NCBI GenBank assembly: GCA_036504095.1
Contig: DASXVS010000068.1
Span: 1-57,627 of the forward strand
Length of the DNA stretch: 57,627 nucleotides
Source: Armatimonadota bacterium
GTDB lineage: Bacteria; Armatimonadota; DTGP01; JAKQQT01
Reading direction: 5' to 3'
Shown here: positions 24,945-32,582 of the stretch, piece after piece
How the letters are laid out: each line of letters starts with the position of its first letter
How positions within the stretch are numbered: position 1 is the first letter of the stretch
Made by a program: the position numbers and the translations under genes
The notes under the pieces: model-generated
What the model was told of the DNA's origin: nothing
What the model saw: only the letters and a program-made list of their open reading frames with translations
Databases searched by the model: none

Positions 24945-25028
24945 GTAGAACGGGCGGGACGCCCGAATCTGTGGTCAACGGGCGGGACGCCCCAATTCTG
25001 TGGTCAACGGGCGGGACGCCCGTTCTAC
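24945..25028. repeat. REPIN-like repeat: GTAG-hairpin ... hairpin-CTAC
   Basis: The element opens with GTAG (24945) and closes with CTAC (25028). Inside are three copies of CGGGCGGGACGCCC, the outer two being hairpins CGGGCG-GGA-CGCCCG flanked by GTAG on the left and CTAC on the right, i.e. in opposite orientation. Two near-identical spacers (AATCTGTGGTCAA and AATTCTGTGGTCAA) separate them. The outer arms AGTAGAACGGGCG/CGCCCGTTCTACT are perfectly inverted. A GTAG foot before a palindrome is the mark of REP sequences moved by RAYT transposases; a REPIN is two of them inverted. Confidence 0.65.
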
Positions 25029-25075
25029 TAGTTCATTTAGCCTGAAACGGAGCATCGTTCCGCCATAACGAATAC

Positions 25076-25106
25076 GGCCCCGGGTGCTCAGCCCCCGGGG
25101 CCTTTT
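25076..25106 (+). terminator. Intrinsic terminator
   Basis: GGCCCCGGG (25076-25084) and CCCGGGGCC (25094-25102) form a nine-pair stem with a nine-base loop, followed by TTTT. It is placed to end the protease/TPR transcript after the repeat element. The remaining part up to the next gene (25107-25441) holds only the inverted repeats listed next. Confidence 0.75.
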
Positions 25107-25284
25107 GTCGCCGGCGACCCCTCCGGACGCAAGCACGGCCCACGCGTGATTTGCGCTCTCAATCCACCGCGAATTGGCTCGAAATGTGCACGCACAATCG
25201 TTGCGGGGTTTGGGGAGCGCTTTCTCCGTCGCACCGACGCTGCAGAATGTCACGCGGCATTCACTTTGGCGTCGCAGGCTGACA

Positions 25285-25345
25285 CGAATTGGTACCCCTG
25301 GCCAATTCGGTGGACAACGGAGAATCACATACGAGTATATCTCGT
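25285..25345. promoter_or_regulatory. Two operator-like inverted repeats before the PEP-CTERM gene
   Basis: CGAATTGG (25285-25292) is inverted as CCAATTCG (25302-25309) with a nine-base spacer. Then ACGAG-TATAT-CTCGT (25331-25345) forms a second dyad with an AT-rich centre. Both lie in the ~160 bases before the start at 25442 and could be regulator sites; no clear -35/-10 pair is visible. Confidence 0.35.
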
Positions 25346-25441
25346 CTCAAAGGGTCTTGACTGGCCATCGCCATCGCGTTGGCGACGGAGCCCCAACGGC
25401 TTTGCGTCACCGACAAGCCCTCATTTAGGAAAGGCAAAGTC

Positions 25442-26428
25442 ATGAAATGCAATCGGTTGGTTTGGTCTGCGGTCATCGCGGCATCTGTCTCGGGTTCGCT
25501 TCTTCTTGGGGCGATGCCGGCGAAGGCAGGCACGGTGGCCCTCTGGCGGTTTGAGAACGGTCCGGCGGATGCGCCGGTGGCCCATCTTTCGGGCGTTAAC
25601 GGCCAATGGTCTGCCGATGTAGCGGACAGCTCCGGCAACGGCAACGCCCTGTCGGTCTGGAGCACGGGTGGCGGCGGCGGTTATGCGTACAAGAGCGATG
25701 TGCCGTTTTCCACCGTTCCCCAGACAGGCGCTCCCAATAACTTCAGCGTGAAAAACACGGGCGGCGGCCCGGCCATGTGGAACAACACCCTGCGCGGCTG
25801 GACTCCCTCCGCGTTCACGATTGAAGCCTCCTTCAAACCCGAAAACGGTGGCTGGCGCACCCTCGTCGGCCGCGACAGCCGGGGCGCCGGAACACAGCCG
25901 GGCGCCAACCCGGACGAGTCGGCGCTGTATTTCCAGATCCGCCCGGACAACAGCGTTGCCATGACATTCGAGGACGTCATGGGATTCCGTCATTCGGCCG
26001 GCTCGGTCGCCGGATTGATACACGGGTTCGATTGGCCCTCGGATCATGACGGCCTCAAAGGGACGTGGTACAGCATGGCCGGCGTCAGTGACGGCGCCAT
26101 GTTGTCGCTCTACCTGAAAGACGTCTCGGCGGGGACCGGTTACCAGTTGGTCGCCCAGACGGACATGACGCTGTCCGGCAGCACAAACACGGCGTTTACC
26201 GCGGGTTTGGGCAGTGCAGGCGACTGGACCGCGGGAGACTTCTCCGTGGGCCGCGGACTGTACGCCGGCGGGCACGGTGACCGCGCATACGGTTTCATTG
26301 ATGAAGTTCGCCTGTCGGATACCGCACTGACTCGGGACCAGTTCACCTCCGTCCCGGAACCCGGCTCATTGGCGCTGCTCCTCGTGGGCGCATTGCCGCT
26401 GCTTCGCCGCCGCCAGTCGGCGCGCTAA
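25442..26428 (+). CDS. LamG-type secreted protein with PEP-CTERM sorting signal
   Basis: 328 residues from ATG at 25442, with AGGAAAGG eight bases upstream. Signal peptide: LVWSAVIAASVSGSLLLGAM, cut near AKA. Residues ~30-295 look like a LamG/concanavalin-type jelly roll (TVALWRFENG, WTPSAFTIEASFKPENGGW, GFIDEVRLSDTALTRDQF). The end is a classic PEP-CTERM tag: PEPGSLALLLVGALPLLRRR, i.e. the PEP motif, a hydrophobic helix and an Arg cluster. Such proteins are sorted by exosortase and often belong to extracellular matrix. A strong terminator follows. Confidence 0.85.
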   Translation: MKCNRLVWSAVIAASVSGSLLLGAMPAKAGTVALWRFENGPADAPVAHLSGVNGQWSADVADSSGNGNALSVWSTGGGGGYAYKSDVPFSTVPQTGAPNNFSVKNTGGGPAMWNNTLRGWTPSAFTIEASFKPENGGWRTLVGRDSRGAGTQPGANPDESALYFQIRPDNSVAMTFEDVMGFRHSAGSVAGLIHGFDWPSDHDGLKGTWYSMAGVSDGAMLSLYLKDVSAGTGYQLVAQTDMTLSGSTNTAFTAGLGSAGDWTAGDFSVGRGLYAGGHGDRAYGFIDEVRLSDTALTRDQFTSVPEPGSLALLLVGALPLLRRRQSAR

Positions 26429-26460
26429 GCCCTCCTCATCCAGCCGTCGCGCGACGGCCG

Positions 26461-26495
26461 CCCCATCGCGATATCCATCGCGATGGGGCTTTTTC
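26461..26495 (+). terminator. Strong intrinsic terminator
   Basis: CCCCATCGCGAT (26461-26472), a four-base loop, and ATCGCGATGGGG (26477-26488) give a perfect 12-pair stem, followed by CTTTTTC. It ends the PEP-CTERM transcript. Confidence 0.9.
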
Positions 26496-26639
26496 ATGGG
26501 CGGGTCACCGGCCCGCCTCGGGGATCGAGACCGTACTTGGCCGCGGCGGGATTCCGGCCCGCCGAACGCACCAAACGCCGCTCCCGCGAACTCAGGACCC
26601 AGCCTCAACTCACGTCGCGCTCGTTTCCCTGGAAGAGCC

Positions 26640-26675
26640 AAAAACTACGCAGGGGGCGCCCGATTGGGCGCCCCC
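26640..26675 (-). terminator. Terminator of the left cytochrome arm
   Basis: GGGGGCGCCC (26652-26661), loop GATT, GGGCGCCCCC (26666-26675): a perfect ten-pair stem. On the minus strand it is followed by TGCGTAGTTTTT, 30 bases beyond the stop of the hexaheme gene. The T run starts seven bases after the stem, so efficiency may be moderate. Confidence 0.65.
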
Positions 26676-26705
26676 CGCGTTACGCCGATTAAGGCGTTGA
26701 GTTGA

Positions 26706-27734
26706 CTAAGCGTCCGTGCCCTGAATGTGGCACTGGCGGCAGAGGTTCTTCGCCTGAGTACCGTCGTCGCCTTCTTCAGTGACGACTCCCGTCCCCTTCA
26801 TGTAGATGAGGCCGAAAGCGTTCTGGTTGCCGTGGGATTTGTGGCAGGAGAAGCAGGACGGGGTGAAATCCGTCTGTCCCGCGTCCCAATTCCCCGTCGG
26901 ATTCATAACCTTGACTCTGTTGGTGTGGCCCGTGAACTGCGTGAGGCTTGAGAAGTAGGCCGCGCCCGGCGTTCCGATTTTGATGCCGGCCGTTGGGTGC
27001 CTGAACCAGTTCTTCGCGGTGCCTTCGTTCGCCGCGCCGTGGAAGACGGTGTGGCAGCCCTGGCACCATTCGCCGAAGGCTGATTTGGTGGTGTCCGGTT
27101 CGTTGAAGTCAACGTTGTTCACGGAGTAGTGGATACCGACCTGCCCAAGCGTGGCGTCGCGCTCGAAGATGGGCAGCGTGGTGTCATTGGTGCCGATGGC
27201 ATACGCCAGGGCAATGTCCGTCGGCGCCGTGCCAGGCTTACTCTGCAGGTTGCGGTACTGCTTGTTCGTGTATCCGGCGGGGTAGGTTGCGTGGCTCTGG
27301 CCGTGCTGGACGTGGCAATTGAGGCACTCCAGGCCAGTCGTGCCCGTGTTGAACGTTCCACCAGGGGCAACCACGTTCGGTACCCCCAGGGTATGGCCTT
27401 TCCAGTCCTCGTAGGGCGCCACGCCCGTTGTCAGGGCGCCGGCCTCGCGAACGTTGGTGCCGGTGTTCAAGCCGATCACGTCCGGGGCGAAGGTCTGACC
27501 ATCGTGGCACTGCAGGCACATCGTGTTTGCGTCGGCCTTCAGCAAGCCCACATACGGCCCACCGGTGAGAGGTGTAGTTGGTCCACCGGTGTAGGTGTGT
27601 GAGATGCTGTAGTGCATCGTGTGACAGTCAGAACAGATCAGTGATGAATCTGTATGGTAGTCTCCGGCCATCAATGTGCCGGCGCTGAGCGCCAGCACAA
27701 GTGCCGCGCCCAGGAGTTTCAGGTGTTTAGACAT
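26706..27734 (-). CDS. Periplasmic hexaheme c-type cytochrome
   Basis: 342 residues with signal peptide (LKLLGAALVLALSAGTLMA). Six CXXCH motifs: CSDCH, CLQCH, CLNCH, CQGCH, CFSCH and CRQCH, i.e. six covalent hemes. The start of the mature protein, GDYHTDSSLICSDCHTMH, matches that of the hexaheme at 36275-37297 (GEYHGPLQNTCSDCHTAH), so the two are paralogues of the doubled-CXXCH family. GGAGATG precedes the ATG. It is the last gene of the left arm and is separated by ~400 bases from the NHL gene upstream, so it may have its own promoter. Confidence 0.9.
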   Translation of the reverse strand: MSKHLKLLGAALVLALSAGTLMAGDYHTDSSLICSDCHTMHYSISHTYTGGPTTPLTGGPYVGLLKADANTMCLQCHDGQTFAPDVIGLNTGTNVREAGALTTGVAPYEDWKGHTLGVPNVVAPGGTFNTGTTGLECLNCHVQHGQSHATYPAGYTNKQYRNLQSKPGTAPTDIALAYAIGTNDTTLPIFERDATLGQVGIHYSVNNVDFNEPDTTKSAFGEWCQGCHTVFHGAANEGTAKNWFRHPTAGIKIGTPGAAYFSSLTQFTGHTNRVKVMNPTGNWDAGQTDFTPSCFSCHKSHGNQNAFGLIYMKGTGVVTEEGDDGTQAKNLCRQCHIQGTDA

Positions 27735-28132
27735 TAAGTGTCATCTCCATTTGTGTTGGAAAAAGAATCAACCGTTTTCACAGCCGGTAATAACCAGCGC
27801 CGTAACAGGTTTGGGGTACAACGAGTGCAACGCGCAGGTGTCTTTCCGCAGTGCTGTCAACGCGTTTGGCGGATCAGGCAGGGGCTTGTAGGCGTGCCCT
27901 CCGAGTCCACTACCAGGTTCTTTCGCCCCCCTTTCTAGTTCTTGATTGTTCGAGTAATCCCAGTTATCAACGTGAACACGGATTCGATATACGCGCCGGC
28001 TTGCGGGCTTACCCCGGTGGTACCCCGGCCCGGAAGACGGCCTCCGCGGTGTGGCTTCAGCGATCAGTGATCAAGTATGCATTTGGGTATGTCAGGTGCT
28101 CAGGCGACAGAGTAAACGCGGTGAACAGCACG
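27735..28132 (-). other. 398-base leader/intergenic region before the hexaheme gene
   Basis: No gene is supported here. On the minus strand a TTGATA and a TTGACA occur (near 27978 and 27858), neither with a convincing -10 at the right distance. A 26-base stretch with GTAG (27888) and CTAC (27913) at its ends, followed by CAG as in the element at 47892, may be a decayed repeat of the REP type. I looked for a c-di-GMP riboswitch, since these can precede cytochrome genes, and did not find the conserved core. Confidence 0.3.
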
Positions 28133-29206
28133 TTATTGGCTTGGTGGCGCGGCGCTTACCGGGGGCTCAATCTGAAACCCCTGCACCCGGGCGCCCGCGG
28201 ACTCCGCGACGTATATCTTTGCCCCCCCGTCACCCGTGATGGCGCTCGGGAATGACAGATCGCCCGCCCCCTGGCCCAGTCCGCCGATCGCCAGGGAGAG
28301 GAATTTGGGCGTGAGGGTCTGGCCCGATTTGGCGATTGTGAATACCGAGACCACGTGTCTCAACGTATCCACAACCCAGAGGCGGCCCGTCGAGTCTGTG
28401 ATCAGCCCCGCGGGCAGCGAGAAGTTCTGCGGGCCTGCATCATGCGTGCCGAAGGCCATGAGCTGCTTCCCGTCCGGCGCGTAGGCCCGGACGCAAACCC
28501 CCAACGCGTAAGAGGCGTACACGATGCCATCCTTGTCGGCCCATAAACCCGTGACGCCTTTGGATACGTCGGTCGCCGTTGCGTTGGCATCGGAGGTCGG
28601 CACGCCTTTGGAGTCCGGAATCCAGTCTGCTTTGGACTCGACGCCCATCGTGGTCTTCAATTTGAGGTCCGGGGTGAGCACCATGATTTCCTTGTCGCCG
28701 CCGGTCAGTCCCAAATACACGTTGCCGGCCGGATCAAGCGCCAGGCAGCGTGGTTGAATCTTCCCTTTCGGCTGGCCCAGCAACTCCGCCGGCCAGACCT
28801 TTCGGACGGAACGGCCCTGGAAATCGAGCACGTCCAGATAGGTGCACTGATTGTCGATGATCAGAATATCGCCGTTCTTCTGGACGACCACGCCCTTTGG
28901 CTCGCCGGGGTTGCGATTTCCCGTCACCGGATCGACGACGTAATGGGGGATCTTGATGATCGGCATGCCCTTTTTGTCGAGAATCACAATCTGGCCGTGG
29001 CCCGAATCCGCCACGTACAATTCGCTCCGCTTCGAGTCGTAAAACAGGCCGCTGGGCCTGGAAAACCGCTGCACGGACGAAAAGCCGTAGGAAGCGTAGA
29101 GATACCTCATCGGGATCTCGCCGTCCGCGAACGCGCGGCGGGAACCGGCGGCCATGGCCATCAGGGCGATCCCCACCGCCGCGACGATAGTTCGGTGTGT
29201 GCTCAT
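28133..29206 (-). CDS. Secreted NHL-repeat beta-propeller protein
   Basis: 357 residues with a signal peptide ending near residue 27 (AGSRRAFA). The mature protein is made of NHL-type blades: FSRPSGLFYDSKRSELYVAD, GEPKGVVVQKNGDILIIDN, QPRCLALDPAGNVYLG, FSLPAGLITDSTGRLWVVD and FPSAITGDGGAKIYVAE. NHL propellers bind proteins or ligands and are often found beside multiheme cytochromes. It starts three bases after the stop of the 16-heme gene, so it is translated from the same message. It is a paralogue of the NHL protein at 35218-36222. Confidence 0.85.
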   Translation of the reverse strand: MSTHRTIVAAVGIALMAMAAGSRRAFADGEIPMRYLYASYGFSSVQRFSRPSGLFYDSKRSELYVADSGHGQIVILDKKGMPIIKIPHYVVDPVTGNRNPGEPKGVVVQKNGDILIIDNQCTYLDVLDFQGRSVRKVWPAELLGQPKGKIQPRCLALDPAGNVYLGLTGGDKEIMVLTPDLKLKTTMGVESKADWIPDSKGVPTSDANATATDVSKGVTGLWADKDGIVYASYALGVCVRAYAPDGKQLMAFGTHDAGPQNFSLPAGLITDSTGRLWVVDTLRHVVSVFTIAKSGQTLTPKFLSLAIGGLGQGAGDLSFPSAITGDGGAKIYVAESAGARVQGFQIEPPVSAAPPSQ

Positions 29207-29209
29207 GGG

Positions 29210-30652
29210 TTAGCTCGCGACCCCCGTGTGGCAGAGGATACACAGGTCCCTGGATTTGTCGGCTATGGTCATGGCTTCAAACTTGGAGCCGTGAATATCG
29301 TGGCACGATGAGCAAGTCATCGGGTCGCCGTTTATCGGGTTGAGAACGATGGTACCGTCGGCCTTCTTGCCGATCGGGTGCGAGAACGAGTGCTTATGGC
29401 ACTTTCCGCACATGGATATCTCATCATCGACCAGCAGCTTCGGCTGCGGCGAACTGTGCGGCTTGTGGCACATCATGCAATCCAGATCGGTATCCAGCAC
29501 CTTGTGCCGATGCTCCGCTACCGTGTCTGTCTCGATCTTGCTATGACACGTGAAGCACGTGTACGCCGGACGAGCCTTCATCAGAGCCTTCTGGTTGGAC
29601 ACATGGGGGTCGTGACACGTCGTACAGAGCCCTTCCTTGGCCGGAACATGAGCGTGCTCACCGGCCGGAGTGATAACCGATGCGGGGTGGCAGGTCATGC
29701 AAAGCTCATTCGCGGGCTTGACGAGTCCGATTGGCTGTCCCGTTACGGGCTTGGTGTGGCAGATTTCGCACTTCCCCTGCTTGAAAGGCATGTGCGCTTT
29801 GGTCTTGACCAGGCTGGCCTTCTGGTTGTGCGAGTGCGGATCGTGGCACTGGGCGCATTTGGATTCGGCAATCGGATAGCCCTGATGAGCGGTGAGGATC
29901 GCCGGGGTCTTCGGATCGTGGCACTGGATGCATTTCTGCTGGACGTCCGGGATGACCATGTTGTGGTCCGGGGTTCCGTGCGGGTCGTGGCAGGTCAGGC
30001 ACTGCCCCTTGGCCACCGGCGAATGGGTATAGGCGGCGGTTTTGCCCGGTGAGCTTTCCAGGACCTTGGCGTGGCAGCCCAGACAAAGTTGCGGCGCCGG
30101 CTTGATCAGCTGCTTGTCATTCCCGTTCGGATGCCCGGTGTGACACGAGACGCACGCCAGGTTCTTTCTTCCGTGCTGGCTGCCGGCGAAATACCGGCCG
30201 GGGATATTCTGCCATTCCGCGGGAGCTTTCGACGCTTCGTTCTTGAAGTGGCACGTCCCGCAAACCGCGTTGGCGGCCTTGGGGTCATCCGCATTGATGA
30301 CGCGGAGTTTCCTGGTTCCGGGCGAAGCGACGTGAGCGCCGGCGGGACCGTGACACGCCTCACAGGCGTTCAATTCCGCCGGCAGGCCATCCTTCGTCAG
30401 AGACTTGCCGTGGGCGGATTTGGACCAGGCATCGACGGCGGCCGCATGGCAGTTCTTGCACGCCCCGCTGCCGACGTAAGCCGGCGCCGCGGGTGCGGGA
30501 GGCGTGGGGGGCTTGGCCACCGCCGGAGCGCCGGCGCCGCGGGGCGCCGCCTGAGCCCTGATAGGCGTCACGGACGCCAGGAATAGCCCAACGCCGAGAA
30601 TCGCACTTCGGACCGCCCGAGATGTCTTACCTGATGTCGTCATGATAATCAT
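29210..30652 (-). CDS. 16-heme c-type cytochrome
   Basis: 480 residues, secreted (signal block AILGVGLFLASVTPIRA), with an Ala/Pro-rich linker before the first heme. I count 16 CXXCH motifs: CKNCH, CEACH, CGTCH, CVSCH, CLGCH, CLTCH, CIQCH, CAQCH, CEICH, CMTCH, CTTCH, CFTCH, CMMCH, CGKCH, CSSCH and CILCH. That is one heme per ~28 residues of mature protein, with many CHDPH and free His-Xaa spacings as in nanowire-like doubled-CXXCH proteins. ATG at 30652 and ATG at 30643 are both possible starts. The leader carries Rex-box-like and other inverted repeats. Likely a periplasmic or surface electron wire. Confidence 0.9.
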   Translation of the reverse strand: MIIMTTSGKTSRAVRSAILGVGLFLASVTPIRAQAAPRGAGAPAVAKPPTPPAPAAPAYVGSGACKNCHAAAVDAWSKSAHGKSLTKDGLPAELNACEACHGPAGAHVASPGTRKLRVINADDPKAANAVCGTCHFKNEASKAPAEWQNIPGRYFAGSQHGRKNLACVSCHTGHPNGNDKQLIKPAPQLCLGCHAKVLESSPGKTAAYTHSPVAKGQCLTCHDPHGTPDHNMVIPDVQQKCIQCHDPKTPAILTAHQGYPIAESKCAQCHDPHSHNQKASLVKTKAHMPFKQGKCEICHTKPVTGQPIGLVKPANELCMTCHPASVITPAGEHAHVPAKEGLCTTCHDPHVSNQKALMKARPAYTCFTCHSKIETDTVAEHRHKVLDTDLDCMMCHKPHSSPQPKLLVDDEISMCGKCHKHSFSHPIGKKADGTIVLNPINGDPMTCSSCHDIHGSKFEAMTIADKSRDLCILCHTGVAS

Positions 30653-30686
30653 TGCCTGATCCGCCCGCGCGTAAAGTAAGCAGACA

Positions 30687-30704
30687 TTGTGCGCGTGCGC
30701 ACAG
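30687..30704. promoter_or_regulatory. Rex-box-like site upstream of the 16-heme gene
   Basis: TTGTG-CGCGTGCG-CACAG at 30687-30704 differs in one end base from TTGTG-N8-CACAA, the outer consensus of Rex operators. Its core TGTGCGC-GT-GCGCACA is a perfect dyad. It lies 35 bases before the ATG at 30652. Binding by the Rex-like protein encoded next door is inference. Confidence 0.45.
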
Positions 30705-30728
30705 ACTCACGCGCCCGCTCCCTCGGAG

Positions 30729-30773
30729 CCGTGTGAGGCGCCTCGGTTGATATTGTGCACAGACCTCACACGG
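30729..30773. promoter_or_regulatory. Inverted repeat CCGTGTGAGG...CCTCACACGG
   Basis: Perfect ten-base arms at 30729-30738 and 30764-30773 frame a 25-base centre containing ATTGTGCACAGAC. The last sequence echoes the ATTGTG...CACAGAC of the site at 30687. It may be a second operator or a leader stem of the 16-heme gene. Confidence 0.4.
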
Positions 30774-30924
30774 CGTATGGGCACATCGGGAGATCAACGC
30801 GCATCTAGTAACTGTTTGCCTGCGGTTTGCGGATAGGCTCAGCGGATATGGCAGGCGCCATAACCCTCGTAAATGGACCACAGCCTGATCGGCGGCATAC
30901 GCCGCACGCTGCGGGCGAATGAAG

Positions 30925-31335
30925 TTATTTCGGCGGGATCATATGGATATTCGTCTTCTGATGGCAGGCGGCGCAGGTGCTGCCTGACGGCACGCGCTGA
31001 ATCTTCGTTTTGTCACCCATATGGGCGGCGCCGGGGCCGTGGCAGCTTTCACACGTTGTGCCCTTCAGCAACGGAGTGGTCGCCTCGTCTATAAAACCGC
31101 CCTTGCCGTAACCGGTGGAATGGCACGGCAAGCACTCCGCGCTCTTCTCTTTTCCGACGTTGACCAGGAGGTCGAAGCTTTCCGCGTGGCGAGATTTAGC
31201 CCAGTCGTTGTAAATGTCGGGGTGGCACATTTTGCAGTTGTCTACGCCGGCGTACTTGCTGGTGCTCTGCGCGCCAATGACGACGCCATTCGCGGATACC
31301 AGAAATAGAACGAACCCACACAGCAGTTTCTTCAC
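30925..31335 (-). CDS. Tetraheme cytochrome c554-like protein
   Basis: 136 residues from the GTG at 31335 (AAAGGAACC upstream); this start gives a clean signal peptide (KKLLCGFVLFLVSANGVVIG). Four CXXCH motifs: CKMCH, CLPCH, CESCH and CAACH, with the c554-family spacing YNDWAKSRHAESF, then CHSTGYGKGGF and CESCHGPGAAHMGDK. The same domain forms the C-terminus of the fusion protein at 4420-5847. Small cytochromes of this type shuttle electrons in the periplasm. It lies between the 16-heme gene and the Rex-like gene on the same strand. Confidence 0.9.
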   Translation of the reverse strand: MKKLLCGFVLFLVSANGVVIGAQSTSKYAGVDNCKMCHPDIYNDWAKSRHAESFDLLVNVGKEKSAECLPCHSTGYGKGGFIDEATTPLLKGTTCESCHGPGAAHMGDKTKIQRVPSGSTCAACHQKTNIHMIPPK

Positions 31336-31503
31336 AAGCGGTTCCTTTCCCGGGCAGGAGAGAGTCTTTCCACACCTTGCGGGACAGCCGGTCCGCGAAG
31401 GCTCAAAACACCCGGCCACCTAACTCTTAATGGTCGGCCGGGCTGGCAATTCCGGTCGCTCGTTGAAATGGCGCATTCCGGCTCAAGATTGCGCATAAAC
31501 GGG

Positions 31504-32493
31504 TTATGAACTCTGCCGAAGTTCAACGTGTCTTCTCAAGTGATGCCTGCGGATAGGCGCAGAGACCACGGTGTCGTCACTTCTGACCTTCATAGCGAGC
31601 GCCATCATCTCGCCGATCATGTCAACCTGTCGCACATTCACGTGGGGTGGCGGCGTCAACGTCACCGAGGTGAGGTTCAAAATACCTTTCACGCCGGCCT
31701 CGATCAGAAAATCCGCGATGCCCCTGGCGTTTTCCGGAATCGCCAGCACAACTCCGTCGATGCTTCCTTCGCCTAACAGCGTCTTCAGATCACTTAACGG
31801 ACGAATATCCCAATCGCCGATCTTCTTTCCGATCCATTCAGGTCTGGGATCGAACGCTGCCACCACGCGGAAATTCAGATCCAGGGTGGAGTCGAACATC
31901 GCATACACATTGGTCAGCCATTCGGCCCCAATCCAAGCAACCAGACAGGTGTGCTGGTCAAAAAGTTTGTGAATTCTCTCCCGCAGAAACGCAACGTTGT
32001 AGCCGATCCCCGGCCTACCGGTTTCTCCGAAGCAGGAAAGGTCCTTCCGCACCATCGCGGCGCCAACTCCCACCTGATCCCCCAGTTCGCGCGAAGAGAT
32101 TATCTCTATCCCCTGGTCGGAGAATGAATCCAACGTCGCAGCATACCAGCGAAGGCGCATCAGTGTCTTGAGCGGAACGCTGGGACGATCGTGGCACGGT
32201 GTCCCCTTGTCTTCGAGATAGCGGGCGATCCGCCAGATCCAATGTGACTTATCTTCCGATCCACTGCGCAACGGGCATATGTTATGGAGATTCACCCGAA
32301 GAGAGCAAACGATGGTGGTACAGACGCTGCAATCCTGAATACCCCTGGCGCTCGCGCAGGCGTAGATCTGGCACGGGGTGCGACCCCACTGCTCCAAGTA
32401 AAGATTGCCCCGATCGCATCCCGGGCAAGTAGCCTGCCGGCGATACTTGCAGTTGCTGCAATCGAACAAGCCACATCGTGAACGCTCTTCCAA
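31504..32493 (-). CDS. Rex-like regulator with N-terminal cysteine-rich DUF3795-like domain
   Basis: 329 residues. Residues 1-75 hold 11 cysteines in a DUF3795-like order (CGLFDCSNC, CPGC, PCQIYACASARGIQDCSVC), suited to bind Fe-S or zinc. Residues ~105-170 are a Rex winged helix: IEIISSRELGDQVGV, then VRKDLSCFGETGRPGIGYNV (148-167). Residues ~180-310 follow the Rex Rossmann domain (VVAAFDPRPEWIGKKIGD), but the glycine loop GxGxxG is IGAEWLTN at 188-195, so NADH binding is doubtful. I start at the TTG at 32493 (GAGG eight bases upstream) because a TATAAT promoter lies just above it. The frame stays open to 32949 but there overlaps a divergent gene. Predicted redox-responsive repressor of the surrounding cytochrome genes. 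Confidence 0.75.
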   Translation of the reverse strand: MEERSRCGLFDCSNCKYRRQATCPGCDRGNLYLEQWGRTPCQIYACASARGIQDCSVCTTIVCSLRVNLHNICPLRSGSEDKSHWIWRIARYLEDKGTPCHDRPSVPLKTLMRLRWYAATLDSFSDQGIEIISSRELGDQVGVGAAMVRKDLSCFGETGRPGIGYNVAFLRERIHKLFDQHTCLVAWIGAEWLTNVYAMFDSTLDLNFRVVAAFDPRPEWIGKKIGDWDIRPLSDLKTLLGEGSIDGVVLAIPENARGIADFLIEAGVKGILNLTSVTLTPPPHVNVRQVDMIGEMMALAMKVRSDDTVVSAPIRRHHLRRHVELRQSS

Positions 32494-32553
32494 CGACAAA
32501 ACCTCGATGACCCGCCTGTACGAATAATTGAGCCCCGATTCACTGACGAAAAC

Positions 32554-32582
32554 ATTATACCCTATTTCACAAAGTCCAGCAA
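32554..32582 (-). promoter_or_regulatory. Promoter of the Rex-like gene with overlapping Rex-box-like operator
   Basis: Minus strand: TTGCTG (32582-32577), 17 bases, TATAAT (32559-32554). Across spacer and -10 lies TTGTG-AAATAGGG-TATAA (32572-32555), with the 5+8+5 spacing of a Rex operator, a perfect left half (TTGTGAAA) and a right half two transitions from CACAA. It looks like an autoregulatory site. The rest of the 331-base gap (32494-32824) also has TACAAT at 32690-32695 on the plus strand, a possible -10 for the right arm. Confidence 0.6.

Noticed and set aside
27840-28100. Possible c-di-GMP riboswitch before the hexaheme gene
   Set aside because: Some local similarity (GGGCACGCC, AAGCCCCTGCC) but the conserved tetraloop and receptor parts are not found in the right order.
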